The position numbers were made by a program, and so were the translations under genes. Positions 10,836-22,245 of a stretch of 64,000 nucleotides of DNA are shown here, piece after piece. Where the stretch lies: NCBI GenBank assembly GCA_947568835.1, contig OX387604.1:4196001-4260000 (forward strand), read 5' to 3'. The notes beneath the pieces are model-generated. The model had not been told where the DNA came from. It made no database searches and saw only the letters and a list, made by a program, of their open reading frames with translations. Numbering within the stretch: position 1 is the stretch's first letter; each line of letters opens with the position of its first letter. The DNA is from Protonemura montana. Its lineage: Eukaryota > Arthropoda > Insecta > Plecoptera > Nemouridae.

Positions 10836-12468
10836 ACCTTAAGTTCTTATCGTTATTTATTCTTTAATTAGTAATTTTTCCACGAGTTTTTTTAGACTGA
10901 ATGTGCAGGCTGCTGCAGGTTGCCTGTTTCGAGCGGGCAGGTGGAGGTTAAGCGGAGTGTGAGGAGGGAGGGTCGTCACGTGAGCTCTTCTCTTGAACAC
11001 ACGTGGGTTCACTTGTAAGATGCACGGCGCAGCTCTGTCATGACTGTCTTGCAGATCTCCTTTCCACTCACTACTCACTACATACATTTCTAGGTCAAGG
11101 TAATGGGGCTAACAACTTTTGTTCCACTTTTTTCAAAAAATTACTACATTTAAAGTGTTGTCTTAGGAGCTCTAAGCAATATAAGAATATAACGGAATAT
11201 TATTCTTCATTGGAAACCAGTCGAACGCAAGCGCAACAAGAACAATGATCTCATTACTGATAATGTGCAAAGTGCATTAAAAAATAAAAACCACACATTA
11301 TCAAGAGTGAATGTAATTGCCATTTTGAACGGATGTTTAATAAAATTTAATTGAGTTTGATTTCGTTTTGATCATTTGTTCCTCTAATTAGGCATTTTTT
11401 GTTTATTCAGCAACCTTTCTAAACAGTAAATTAACAGCTTTGTGAGTGAAATGAAAAAAAATAGAAAGATATAAAATATATATCAAATCCTACCACAAAA
11501 CGCTTCTAATGTGATCAGAGTAAAGCTGGAATTTAATTGTGTGATAATGGTGGGAAGTTCCTGACAAATGAAGATAATGGATGTAGGTAATACAATATAA
11601 AAATTCAAGTCATATTTTAGTGGGTAATATTTTGCAACGCCATGCTGTGGACATGAAATTACATTGATGTATCGAAGTATTTTGCTTAGGGGATAATTAC
11701 TCTTACTTTGCACAGAAATCAATCAGATTTTTGGTAAACAAATATTTTATTACATCATGTTTCCTTTTCAAAAAAAAAAATGTGACAAAACTGTTATCTT
11801 GTATCAGGGTCTAATTACAAAACGTACACAAGTTTCGTTATTCTAGGGATCGGCAAAACGACAACTAGTTACCTGATTGCGCAAACAACTACTTAACATT
11901 TCTACACGACTCTTCTTAAAGATGGTGACAAAAGTGCAAATGCGACCAAAACTACAAGATCGAAATATAGATTTCCAACATTAATTATTTGAACAAGGTA
12001 TTTCAACATAATTGTGTAAATTATATAATAAATAATAATTTATGTTATTAATTAGAAGAGCGATAAATAAATGAAATCTAATTTTGTTATGTCGGGGACG
12101 GAGGTGTGAGTAGCGGTTTATAAATAAATTAAATAAGGGGGGATGGAATGTGATGTGATGACGATGATAATGATGATACATCCAATAAGTTATGTCTAGG
12201 GGTAATTCGTGACGCTCCAACGCTTAGACACAGCTATTCCTTCACATTTAAACTGCAAAGTTTAAACATAAGTCTCTTTTCGTCCAGGCTCTTTATAAAC
12301 TGACTTTACCTGACTAACTCACCAACTTTTTCCTTTTGGATAGAGTGTATGCTACTAAAGTCTCGCTGAAAGCTCACAAAACCTACTGACTTTTGATTGA
12401 TTGGTAGCCAACATTGATTGACACGGTAATGTTGATTACAATTGGATAATATTGCGTTCAACGAAATA
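10836..12468. other. 3' flank of the dusky-like gene, non-coding
   Basis: AT-rich sequence with no recognisable ORF. It may include distal 3'UTR sequence of the minus-strand gene ending at 12655. Confidence 0.45.
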
Positions 12469-12474
12469 TTTATT
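12469..12474 (-). terminator. Candidate polyadenylation signal AATAAA
   Basis: TTTATT on the plus strand gives AATAAA on the minus strand, about 180 bp past the stop codon of the dusky-like gene. It is the first canonical signal I find downstream and would give a short 3'UTR. Cleavage is inferred only. Confidence 0.5.
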
Positions 12475-12654
12475 ACTTTTTGTCTTCTCGGTTTTAAGAA
12501 ATCGTAATACCTGGATTCCGAAAACCAAATAAAGTAAAAAAATTCTCAGTGTACGCAACACTCCTTCAACTATTTACAGTTCAATATTTTAGTTATAGGA
12601 GCGCATTGAAAATGCACACCTACAAACAACAACGAGTGCGTGGCGAGACCGTTG

Positions 12655-14204
12655 TTAATTGGCTACTTTCACGAACTCTGCGTTCTCGTACCCACGGTGA
12701 ACGAAGGATGTGGCGACTCCTTTCCTGTCGATCGCTCGGACTCGGACGAACAGGAAGGCTGCGACCAGACAAGCTACCACCAAAACCAGCAGAAGCATCA
12801 CGAGTCCAGCCACGAAGCTAGGCACGCTCATGCAAATGTTCTCGGCGTCGGCGGTGCTCGACGACTGGATCACCACAGTCTCGTTGTTGACGGCGCCATT
12901 AAGTGCGAAGTTGACATCCCCGGGCGACACCACCTGTATGATTCGCGATGTATTTACGTCAGTCATCTCCTGAGCCTCACGCTTGTAGATTCGAGTAACA
13001 ACCACGGTGGGACTCCTTCTCCTTCGCGCTCCTTGCAGCTCGACATCGACGGACCGCGGGCGTCCTCCAAGTGTGGACAGGTTGCTGTCGATCTCGTCAA
13101 CAACGCCTCCCTTCCTCTTGACGGTAGTGTACAGGCTCTGGTGTCCTGGCAGTGGCGGCGGCGGCAGGTGAATGTCGTTGACGTTGTTATTGTTGTTATT
13201 ATTGTTAACGTTGGCGTTGGCGTTGGCGTTGGCTGGTGTGGGCGGCGACGAAGGGTTGGGTGGGTTAGATGTGGATGTTTGCGCCAAAGGAGCGGGAACA
13301 ATGTCGGGCTTCGGCTCTGAGTACGCTCCGGATGGTCCTGAAGGATGACGGGGATCGGGGAAAGCGGGCGCTCCGTATTCCCCAGAGGGTGGTGGTCCGT
13401 ATTCAGCGTGGAGATTTCCTCCCAGACCCAAGCTGGCACCGCCGATCTGTGGGGGTCCGTATTGATCTCCAAGCCCCAAGTTTGGCGCTCCGTATTCTTG
13501 GCCCAAGCTTCCTCCGCATTTCGGTTCAGGGCAATGATACCTACACACTTGAATCACGCACTGGAAGTGCACATTCATCGAATCGGGGAACTTGAAAGCC
13601 TGGAAATATGCGTAACTGACTACAGACGCTGAGGTACCGAAGTTGGTCATCTTCTGGAACTTGGACATGATCTTTGGGCGTACGACGCAGCCGTATTGGT
13701 CGACCAACTGGATAGGAGCGCGCTTGCCGTCGTGGGCGACGCAGTTACGAACGAGCATGTCGAACTTCTTCTCGTCGTCTTTGATAGCAAGTACCATTGT
13801 CATCGTCTGTCCAATCTTCACAATTCCAGTAACCTCTGAAGCCCACGGTCCTTTTCCGACTTGAATCTGCATCCAGCATTGCAAGTTGTCTCCCAGGAAG
13901 TTGGCGGTGACAGCGTGGAGCATATCGACTTGGAATGGGCGGAAGGTGACTGCCTTCTCGTAGAAGTCGTACCACGTGCATCGGAGCTTCCGGGCCTGGT
14001 CCCATACCTCCTGTACGTACGGGTCGTACTGGATGATGATGGTATTCTCCACGTAGCTGCCGCTAGGGGTCGGTCCTCCGTAGCCTCCAGACTGGTGGTT
14101 GGCAGACGAAGACATGCCGCACGAGTTCAGGAAGATCTCGAAGGTCGCGCTCAAATAGCCTGTGCCAGGCTTCAGATGCACGCAGTGGGGGTCACTGTAG
14201 AATC
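12655..14204 (-). CDS. dyl: dusky-like coding exon 3 (most of ZP domain to stop)
   Basis: The acceptor is TGTCCACAG before GATTCTACAG. The exon completes a split glycine codon (G103) and runs 1,550 bp to a TAA at 12655-12657. It encodes residues 103-618: most of the ZP domain, the linkers, the RRRR site, the membrane helix and the tail. Most of the domain lies in one exon. Confidence 0.93.
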
Positions 14205-17200
14205 CTGTGGACACGTGACACTCATTAGGTTTGCTTCCGGTACTGTTTAAAGACTTGCTTGTAAATGTGCATGTAGAGTGAATCTACTATGGTGAGATGA
14301 GACATATTTTTACAATGTAAAGAAACCGAGTAGGCAGAGCTAAGATTAAACATTTTCACAAAAGTTTTGGTTTTTCCCTGTTTTAAATTCAATCAAAATG
14401 TCCTGAATTAAATTACAAAAAAAAAAAATGGAATCTGGTATTATTGCATTTAAAAAATTACAAAGATTTTGAAATAGCACAGGAATGCTTAAAACAATAC
14501 ACATTGCTTTGGTTGACATGTCGCCATATGTTATGGCGACTTCTTTTGCGTACCCAATTTTGTATTTGTTGATTTATCTAGACAATTTTTAGCAAACGTT
14601 TCATTGGGCAACATTATTTTTCGTTTCAAAATTAGGCCTAAACGGTCAACAGAACCCTGCTTCTGGGAGATATTTTTACTTCGATTCGAATAGGATAGTA
14701 GGCATAATTGTTGTCAGAATAATAATACCGAGAATCAAGGCTTCAGTTTCCTTTTAAAACTTCTAAAACTAATTTAAACCATTCTTAGTTCTACTAATTA
14801 CTATAGGTACTCGTTATACCTTTGCTGAAGATCATTCCATAGAAGGGTCGGTCAAACTCAATATTGACCCTCATGTGAGTCTTCTCACACTGAACTTGCA
14901 AGTGCTTGATCTGGGGCATATCCGGGGTGGCAAGGGGCCAGGGGTCGTCGCCACCTCCCGGACCAGGAGGAGGCCCATAGACCGGCGCCTGCAAGGGGGC
15001 ACCATAGACTCCGCGGTGTTCCAAAGGGAGCGAAGCAGAGTCGAGAAGAGGTGCGTCACCGACAACCCCCTAGAAAAAATAGTCAAATTATTGTTAGAAA
15101 ACTTGCGAAGTTGCGGGTGTGATTTTTATACGATGCTAGTATCTTGTAATAAAAAACGCCAAGGCATCCTGTATTTTTCTTAAAGTCTACACTGCGGTTT
15201 CATTATTAGTGCGCAGCTTTCAATAAAACCAACCTAAATTTGTCATACAAGGTTAAGCTACAGGATCGTGCGATAGTAGGAATTAATATTTAAAAAAAAT
15301 TATCACCGTTTATTTTTCATTTGATGCCTATCGGTAAAATTGCAGAGATGTCAAATAAATTTAAAGTTATTTGGGTACTGTTTCTTTAGACTCGCCCATC
15401 AATTCTCACGGATTATCATTGATGGTTTATTTTCAAACTTTTTTGCCCTTTTTTCAAACTTATCTACCGTGAAAGATCGAAACGAAATGTAAATAAATTT
15501 ACACCATCTATAAAAGTTGCTTAAAATACGAAGCGCCAGAAAAAAACGGTGAAAAGATTTTTATCTAAAATTACAAGTTCGATTCACTTATCCTTCAAGA
15601 CTATAAATTATAAATTCGAAAATTCTCATTGATTTTCAAATGTTTCATGGCCGAAATCTAGGTAGAAATAAATGCGTAAAACAGTTCGTGACTGTTTTTC
15701 TTCATGTTTCTCGACGAAAAACATGGAGAAAGTTTTTGAAGTGAATTCAGTGAGGCAGAACACCAGTGCTTCACCGGTGTAGCACGGCGGTCAAGGATGG
15801 CGATCCTCGAAAGCCCTTGCCCTTGAATGCCACACACCGGCCCAAGTACCGGCACAAACCTTCCAAATCACTGCCTGCCACCGCCTGCTATTACGATCGC
15901 AATGCACTAATTTTATAATTTATGTGTGTGTGCACTGGCCATTTACTGGAATGAAAGTAGGTATCGTGGTCAAGTTAGCCTAAAATACCACAATACTCAG
16001 CTCCGATACATAGACTACTGGCTAGTCATGAACTCGATTCAACCGACTGGCACTGGCATTGGCAATGGTAGTAGAGAATAGGGAACTAACTTTCATCAAG
16101 GTCTGCTCGCGTTCACAAACCACAATAATGACCCAGCCTTAGCTATTTTATTACACCTTGCTTGCCCCAAAGAAACAGATTAAATGAGATGACATCGCCA
16201 GTTTTATCTGATCTAATAACCCCGTATGAATCCAATTACCGAAAAACATCAAATTTTTTTTTGAAAATTTTAAAAATGTTGCGATTGACTCATCACCTGA
16301 TCGCATTCTCAATATTTCAAGCACATGCTTTTTTGTTATTTCATTTCACACAAGAAACAGCTATCTAGCTTCCGTAGTAAGTGTGCCCACATCAGGTAAG
16401 TAATAATCAACACTTGGGCTAGATTGGAGATATCACGTATTATACCAACTTTATTGCTATCGTATTTCCTTTTAATGACTAATAAATATATATCTTAGAT
16501 CTTATTCGCCTTCTCGAAGTGATTAAGGTCGGATTTGATTGCTCGGGGCGGAATGAACTTGTGAAAGGTATCTTCATTAGAGGAGCTTGTTTAGTTTATT
16601 TATTAAGCCTACTGCATTGCACTGGGATTGAGGGGCCTCAACATTAGCCAACTAGCACCATACTATTCTACTAGGTATCAAGGTGTGGTCTACCATAATT
16701 GCAAGGCACTTCTTAATTATCCAATTTTTTTTTCCTAAGCCTAAAGGTAATGAATGAGATATATCTTGTGCAAAGTAGGTGGCCTTGGCATTGCTACTTA
16801 CAAGTGCCAGTGACTTCGTAAAATTACCATAGAACGTGTAAGGTTCATTCATGATATTGCGACACTCTGAATAGGAAGCTAAGAAGGCTGCTAAAGTCAG
16901 TCAGGAAGGCATCATAGTTGAAGTAGAGTGATCTAAGAATTTTAGACTAACCTGAATGAAACTTTATTAAGCACATGGGTATAGAGAAAATAATTAATAT
17001 TGTTGGGTCGGCTCTTTCGCACGTTTTGCTGCTACAATGGTTGGCCTGAGAAAACTTACATCTCGATTTTATAAGGTGACATCAATTCGTCTGTATAATG
17101 TACCTGCGTGAACGCGAAGAGATTTTTGTTTACATGAATTGGTACACATATTATTAACATGTGAGATAATAAAAAGCAGAAAACGAAGAGAAAGAACAGA

Positions 17201-17987
17201 ACGTTATGAATATGATCTTGACTTGAACAGAATTGTTTAAAGACAACAATACGCGTTGTTTTATGGTGGGATTTTTTTCTTTCACTAAATTGTGTCGAGT
17301 TTATATTTGTGAACGTTGATGACAGACTTTGAATGGAAATAACGGTGCCAGTATTATGCAGATTTTTGATTGGGATAATTTCAACATATTTCAATGCTGA
17401 ATGGCTATTTTGCCCACTACGACAAATTGCACCCCCAATTCATGCAATAGTGAAGCGGTTGTAAGGGGCAGCAACAGCAATAAAAGATAACCGGCGCCTT
17501 GGCCTCAGTAATCAGTACATTTTCAAAACAGCTATGAATTGTCATCTGAGCTATAAAATTGGGCAGGACAACATGTTTTAGTATTTTTACTTCCTTGTGT
17601 GCTTTGACAGCAAGTGACTCATATCTATGTGTTTTGACAAACCTAGTTGTTGGATTATTTTACAGTACGCTTATTTTGCTGCGCTGCCAACCAGTCTATC
17701 TTGCGTGCATTTAATGGAGCTAATTGAAAGGTAATTGACAGGTACCCATGTGCTCTCCTAGACAGGTCAGGACTGGGAAAGGGAAAGGCTGTTGACAAAG
17801 ACCGTCTTGTCCTGCCTATGGGACATTTTTGGACACCTTCACAATTTTTGCCACTCCCGTAAGGACGCGTATCTGGGGCGTTGTACTCGTAAGCAACCAA
17901 GCATTATTCGTTGTAATATTTAAGACTTACGGAGAAAATTAGTCCGAAAAGGCATATCGATGCGAATAGCTGCTTCGTTCTCTTCAT
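12655..17987 (-). CDS. dyl: Dusky-like ZP-domain transmembrane protein, three coding exons
   Basis: Exons at 17931-17987, 14820-15069 and 12655-14204 join in frame into 618 residues (GT donors and AG acceptors, introns in phase 0 and phase 1). Residues 1-23 form a signal peptide with likely cleavage at VVG-DA. A Pro/Gly-rich linker follows, then a ZP domain at about 77-332, from VQCEKTHMRVNIEFDRPF to CRYHCPEPKC. Then come YGAP/YGPP repeats (~338-382), an Ala/Asn tract (~427-445), RRRR at 496-499 as the likely furin-type cleavage site, a transmembrane helix (~566-589) and a 29-residue tail. Motifs such as GKGPWASEV, GQTMTMVLAIKDD and RNCVAHDGKRAPIQL are typical of the Dusky/Miniature/Dusky-like group, and Dusky-like fits best. 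In insects this family shapes apical extracellular matrix during cuticle and bristle/denticle formation. The length is normal and no defect is seen. Assignment among the three paralogs is inference. Confidence 0.93.
13176..13235. repeat. Coding microsatellite (Asn/Ala-Asn tract) in dusky-like
   Basis: On the minus strand a run of GCC/AAC and AAT/AAC codons encodes ANANANAN followed by eight consecutive Asn. The trinucleotide register is kept, so length variation would change only the linker between the ZP domain and the RRRR site. Confidence 0.8.
14820..15069 (-). CDS. dyl: dusky-like coding exon 2 (pro-region, start of ZP domain)
   Basis: The acceptor is TTTTTTCTAG before GGGGTTGTC and the donor is AAAG/GTATAACG. 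The exon is 250 bp (83 codons plus one base). It carries the end of the signal peptide, VYGAP and VYGPPPG motifs, and the first ZP strand with Cys80. Confidence 0.92.
15070..17930 (-). other. Intron 1 (between coding exons) of dusky-like
   Basis: Defined by GTAAGT at its 5' end and TTTTTTCTAG at its 3' end. I see no nested gene. A short ORF near 17655-17900 has no recognisable product. Confidence 0.75.
17931..17987 (-). CDS. dyl: dusky-like coding exon 1 (signal peptide)
   Basis: It encodes MKRTKQLFASICLFGLIFS, a basic n-region plus hydrophobic core, and ends at TTCTCC/GTAAGT. The frame continues into exon 2 to complete a signal peptidase site. A polypyrimidine-rich acceptor (CTATTGTTACAG, ending at 17998) sits only 10 bp before the ATG. 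The transcript must therefore have an upstream untranslated exon. The intron to exon 2 is 2,861 bp. Confidence 0.88.
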
Positions 17988-19230
17988 TTTTCTATTTCTG
18001 TAACAATAGAAAGAAAATGCAATTAGATCACAGTTTATAAAAAGATTACACGGAGTAGATTATATAATAATGTCTTATGCTAATATGATTTGATCTGATT
18101 TCGGTAGTAAAACCCTACTATTCTTCGAGAAATCAGAACAAATCATTCACCGAGAATATTAAAAACTTAAAACACATACGGAGACCGTTTGATACTTTTA
18201 AATAAGTTATTAATATTAATGTTGCGTGATAGCTGGAGAGAAATTTATAATGTTTCTCCGAAAAATCTGACTGTATGAGTTCAGTTTTGAATCCAATTGA
18301 TTAAAAGATTAAACTAATAATTCCATGGATTAACACTAAAAGACGAGAGCATTCCTCAATGACAGGCAATGCGCTCGCGTGCTTCTATCTAAACCACCGC
18401 ACACCTCAATTAAAAACGATTCAAATTTACGGTTTGGCTAGTCCTGGAGAAAATAGGGCGTTCCCAACTTTCATCAAATAGTGCACCATCGATTGTCCTC
18501 GAGCTACGGTTTCTTGTGACTACAGTCTGCTGACCTATTGTTCGAGAGTCGCTTATTATAGTTTGTAGTTTCTCAAGGGGAAACAAAACTAAAGCCAGCT
18601 AAGTGGAACCTCATCCTTCTATTAAACAATCACCCTAACCGAACGAATCCTCGTCACGCACTTTACCTTTCTTTGCCCTTTATGTTTTAGAATACTTAAG
18701 AATTGAGATTCATTTCTATACCGTCGCTTTATCTTTGAAGTTTTGACTAAAGATCCCCTGATATTCATATCGGGAGTAAGAGGTTAATCGGCATAACAAT
18801 TGCAGTTATGAATATTTTTTTCTTCTTATCATATTAACTTATTTCCATTGTTTTAGACCTTATAGTGTTACACTTTGAGTTTAATTCTTTGAATCAGGAT
18901 GTAGTTTTAGGGCAGGTGTACTCGTTATCTTTACCAATGTAAATTTTGAAAACATGCCCAGATAAGAAAAACAGTTGTAGCAAGAACATTTTTTAGGCTC
19001 GACAATAATTCTGCGTAGCCAAGAGATGAGGCTGATTTAGAGAGGGGTTGATACAGGAAAAGCTTCAGGCTTAGCAACTGTTTCCAAAGCTCTTCGACAA
19101 AAGATCAAATTAAATCGTATCAAAAAAAATGCTGTTTGCTATTACTGTTTTGATTAGTTATCAATTTAAATTTAAATTATCACTAAATATTTGATATTAT
19201 ATTAAAAAATATGTAGATAGTTTTTATTTT

Positions 19231-19520
19231 TGTTCACCGTGCTCGCTTTTTAGTATCCAATTGGTTTTGTCTTTGGTATCACTATATCATCCGTCACTGC
19301 ACAATTATAAACCAAAAATCACTCACTCCTAATTTTTTAAATATATTTTAATCAAATAAAAATTTTCAATTTTCAATAAAAACTTTTTCTTGACGAAATA
19401 TCCATCACTGACACCAACACTCACACACGCACAAACTAAATCTAAATAAACTCGAAAAGTCGTAAAAAAAAATCGCACTGCATCGGTATTGACTACGTCT
19501 ACGCTATGTCCAGTCGTAAA
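19231..19520 (-). promoter_or_regulatory. Candidate proximal 5' exon/promoter (weak)
   Basis: The minus-strand sequence is GT-rich (GTGCGTGTGTGAGTGTTGG) and includes an arthropod initiator-like GTCAGTGA. It could splice at GAGCACG/GTGAAC near 19239. No good TATA box is seen. Its style resembles the two stronger candidates at 29.3-29.6 and 31.2-31.5 kb. Confidence 0.25.
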
Positions 19521-22202
19521 TGGTAGTGAGTGCTATGAACAGCCAGCACTTCACATCCTAGGCTCTACTAACCTACTCTTCTGATAGTGGTAAGCGGCAA
19601 AAGCAAGCCGCTGCGGATGGCATAGGTATTGCCGGTGCTGGTGGTAGGGGTTTGACCTACATTTTCAACCCATTCCCCACATGCACCAAGAGCCTTGCTT
19701 GCTTTGCTATGCTGCTTACCTATACGCCGGGTAAGCATATTACGTCAAAATTTACCGTTATACATCTCATATGCGTTGTGAAGAGAAAGAAAAGAAAGAA
19801 GGATAAAAAAACAAGTCGAAAAGCTAGTTATTTCGCCGGAAGTTAGTAACCGGATACAGAAGTTTCAATACTGTCGCTTTCAGAGAAGCGTGTGGGTACC
19901 GTTGAGTCCCTGGCAGAACCCCCGCATTTGGCAGGTTCTCTGTCATCTCTTTGGGTCATCTTTAAAAGAGAATGATCAAATAAAATTATCGGAAATATCT
20001 TTATAATCAGAATTTGCTCTAGTCTCTACAAATAATTTTTTTGTCTCTTCGTTGTCGTTATTCGTAATACAATCACGCTTGGTTTTTAATCGAAAGTGAT
20101 TGCGAATTTGATATTTATGTGTCTGCAAACGCAAGCCTGACAGTTTGAAAGATAGAAAGTGTGCCCTTATCATTGTATGTACCCCTATGTGAATAATATT
20201 ATTGTCACATTGTATGAATTTCACCTATTGTGTTTCAATACCTTCGTACAGTATTTTACATAGTGACAGCACCATTTTTGTACTTAGAAAAAATTGTAAT
20301 TATTTTACTCGACTATTGTTCGCAAGTAACTGGCAACTATTTCACAAGTATTCAAACAACATGTGTGCTGGTCCGCAGTATGCAGCACATACATAATTGT
20401 TTTACCAGTAATATTATACGCTTTTCATTGTGAATTGTCTACAAATTACAAATTACAGGCTCATTAGTGGATTGCTGTTGCTTTTCGACTCAATGCTTTT
20501 TTAGTTTATTTTAGGGATATTTATCTGGCTATTCTTGTAATCCCCGGGAATCGAGAATTTGATTGAATAATCAACTTGATTTTATGATAGTTTGAAATAT
20601 TTGCATTTGAAACAAAGTCGGTTTGATTAAGAACACATTCGTGTATTTAAATACATTTTTGAGACGCCCATTTACTCACGTAAGTTAGGAAAAAAAATCT
20701 GTACATTTTGATGATATATTAAAAATAAGTTGTGCCTTTGGTTGTGCCCGATGAAAATTGCGAGTCACGGTTTGCCACTGGTAACTAGTTTCCAAAATAT
20801 ACCATCTTCAATTTTATGGATGTAATCAAAAACGCGATCTTTGATTTTGCTTGATCACCGCAAATTTATCGGCGGCTACTAATTATGTCCAGTAAATTGT
20901 GGTGAAGTGGTGATCATTGCCGATCAATGTAGTTAATTTCAATTTAAATCTAGGTTAAAGATTAAAACTGGTCCATGAAAAAGGAAGTAAGTTAGTAGAT
21001 CAGCAACGAACTGCTTAGCTACAGAGCTGCTGTTTGATTGGTAGAATGCCTCCCGGCTATTATTTTCATTCTCTCAGATGATGCTATCCATAAGCTTAAG
21101 GAGATGGACTCTACACCACACCAAGATGCTTTGCAATCTCACCGCCGCCTCGACGGAACGCTTTAAATTTGATTACGATCATTGAAGCGATAGCGCTATC
21201 ATTTCCCTCTTGGCAATCCGATTCGACCACTGCCTGCTCTAATGGAGAAAAAGCCAAATAGCTGTAAGCAAAGATAAGTGTAATTAACTGACAAATAAGG
21301 AGTGATCTTTGCGGGGAAGATAACTTCCTTTCGTGTTCGCTACGAATTGTGCGATGAAAAAATAGATCTATCGACGAGTGGAATACAGTGCTCGCCGGTT
21401 TACGGTGCCGCCCCCTCGGGCTCGGCTCTGATCTGCTATTTTCATTTGGAGATGTTCCGATAGTTGATGCAATGTGATGCAATTACCGTGTTTTTTTTAG
21501 AGCTCACGTTTCAACTGCCGAGCGGAGACAATTAAATGATAGCCGTGCTGCGCAGGTGATGACGGGCGAATTATCATCACGGAGGTGATTTGTGAGAAGG
21601 ATGACGAAATATCCTCTGAAACCTTATTAATGGGTATACTGTACAAAAAGACGGTATGATTTGATGTTCCCAATTGTACGAGAATTGGTTAGAATGATTT
21701 ATATTTGGTTTCTCGAAGCAGTTTTCATGAAAATGGTGCATCGCTAAGTTTTCCATAACTTTCTTTAGCGTTTCCCCTTGTGACAGGTTTCTGCAAACGT
21801 TGATTCGTCGCGACAAGTCCGCGACGAATGATTCCTTTCATCAAATCGGTGCCAAATGCGCCATAAATGGCATTCTCACCAATTTCTATTCAAACCATAC
21901 ATGACTTTTATCCATAGTAGCGACTTGTTTTATGACATGTTATTACTACCGAGTTTCCATGAAATTCAAAGTCAATGACAGCGGTATCCGATGGCCTGAG
22001 TCTTGAGATGAAGTATTTACTTCTACGATACTATATGATAGTATAATAGTAAAACCAGTCGATCTTTCGCATGAACGACTAGCTGGAAGGCTGCATCAGG
22101 TTGTCCTATGCACCGATATATTTGAAGTGGAAACTCTGCCTACTACGTCGCGGTCCACAGTAGCAACTTGCATGTCCAATCACTCGATGCCGATGCGATT
22201 CC

Positions 22203-22245
22203 TGACGTCACTTGAGTCACAACATAAAATGCGACGCCGGCGTCG
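22203..22245. promoter_or_regulatory. CRE + AP-1-like + GC palindrome cluster
   Basis: TGACGTCA (22203-22210), TGAGTCA (22213-22219) and a perfect 14-bp palindrome CGACGCCGGCGTCG (22232-22245) lie within 43 bp of otherwise AT-rich sequence. The first two are consensus bZIP-factor sites. The position, inside the probable dusky-like 5' intron, suits an enhancer. Function is inferred. Confidence 0.4.

Noticed and set aside
12963-13472. 169-codon minus-strand ORF
   Set aside because: It is an alternative frame of dusky-like exon 3. The Pro/Thr-rich text comes from frame-shifted microsatellite and linker codons.
12640-13595. Long plus-strand ORFs (226 and 108 codons) antisense to dusky-like
   Set aside because: They mirror the high-GC coding exon in another frame and have no protein character of their own.
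21111-21482. 123-codon minus-strand ORF
   Set aside because: No domain, no splice-site support and a composition like random sequence. It lies in the probable dusky-like 5' intron.
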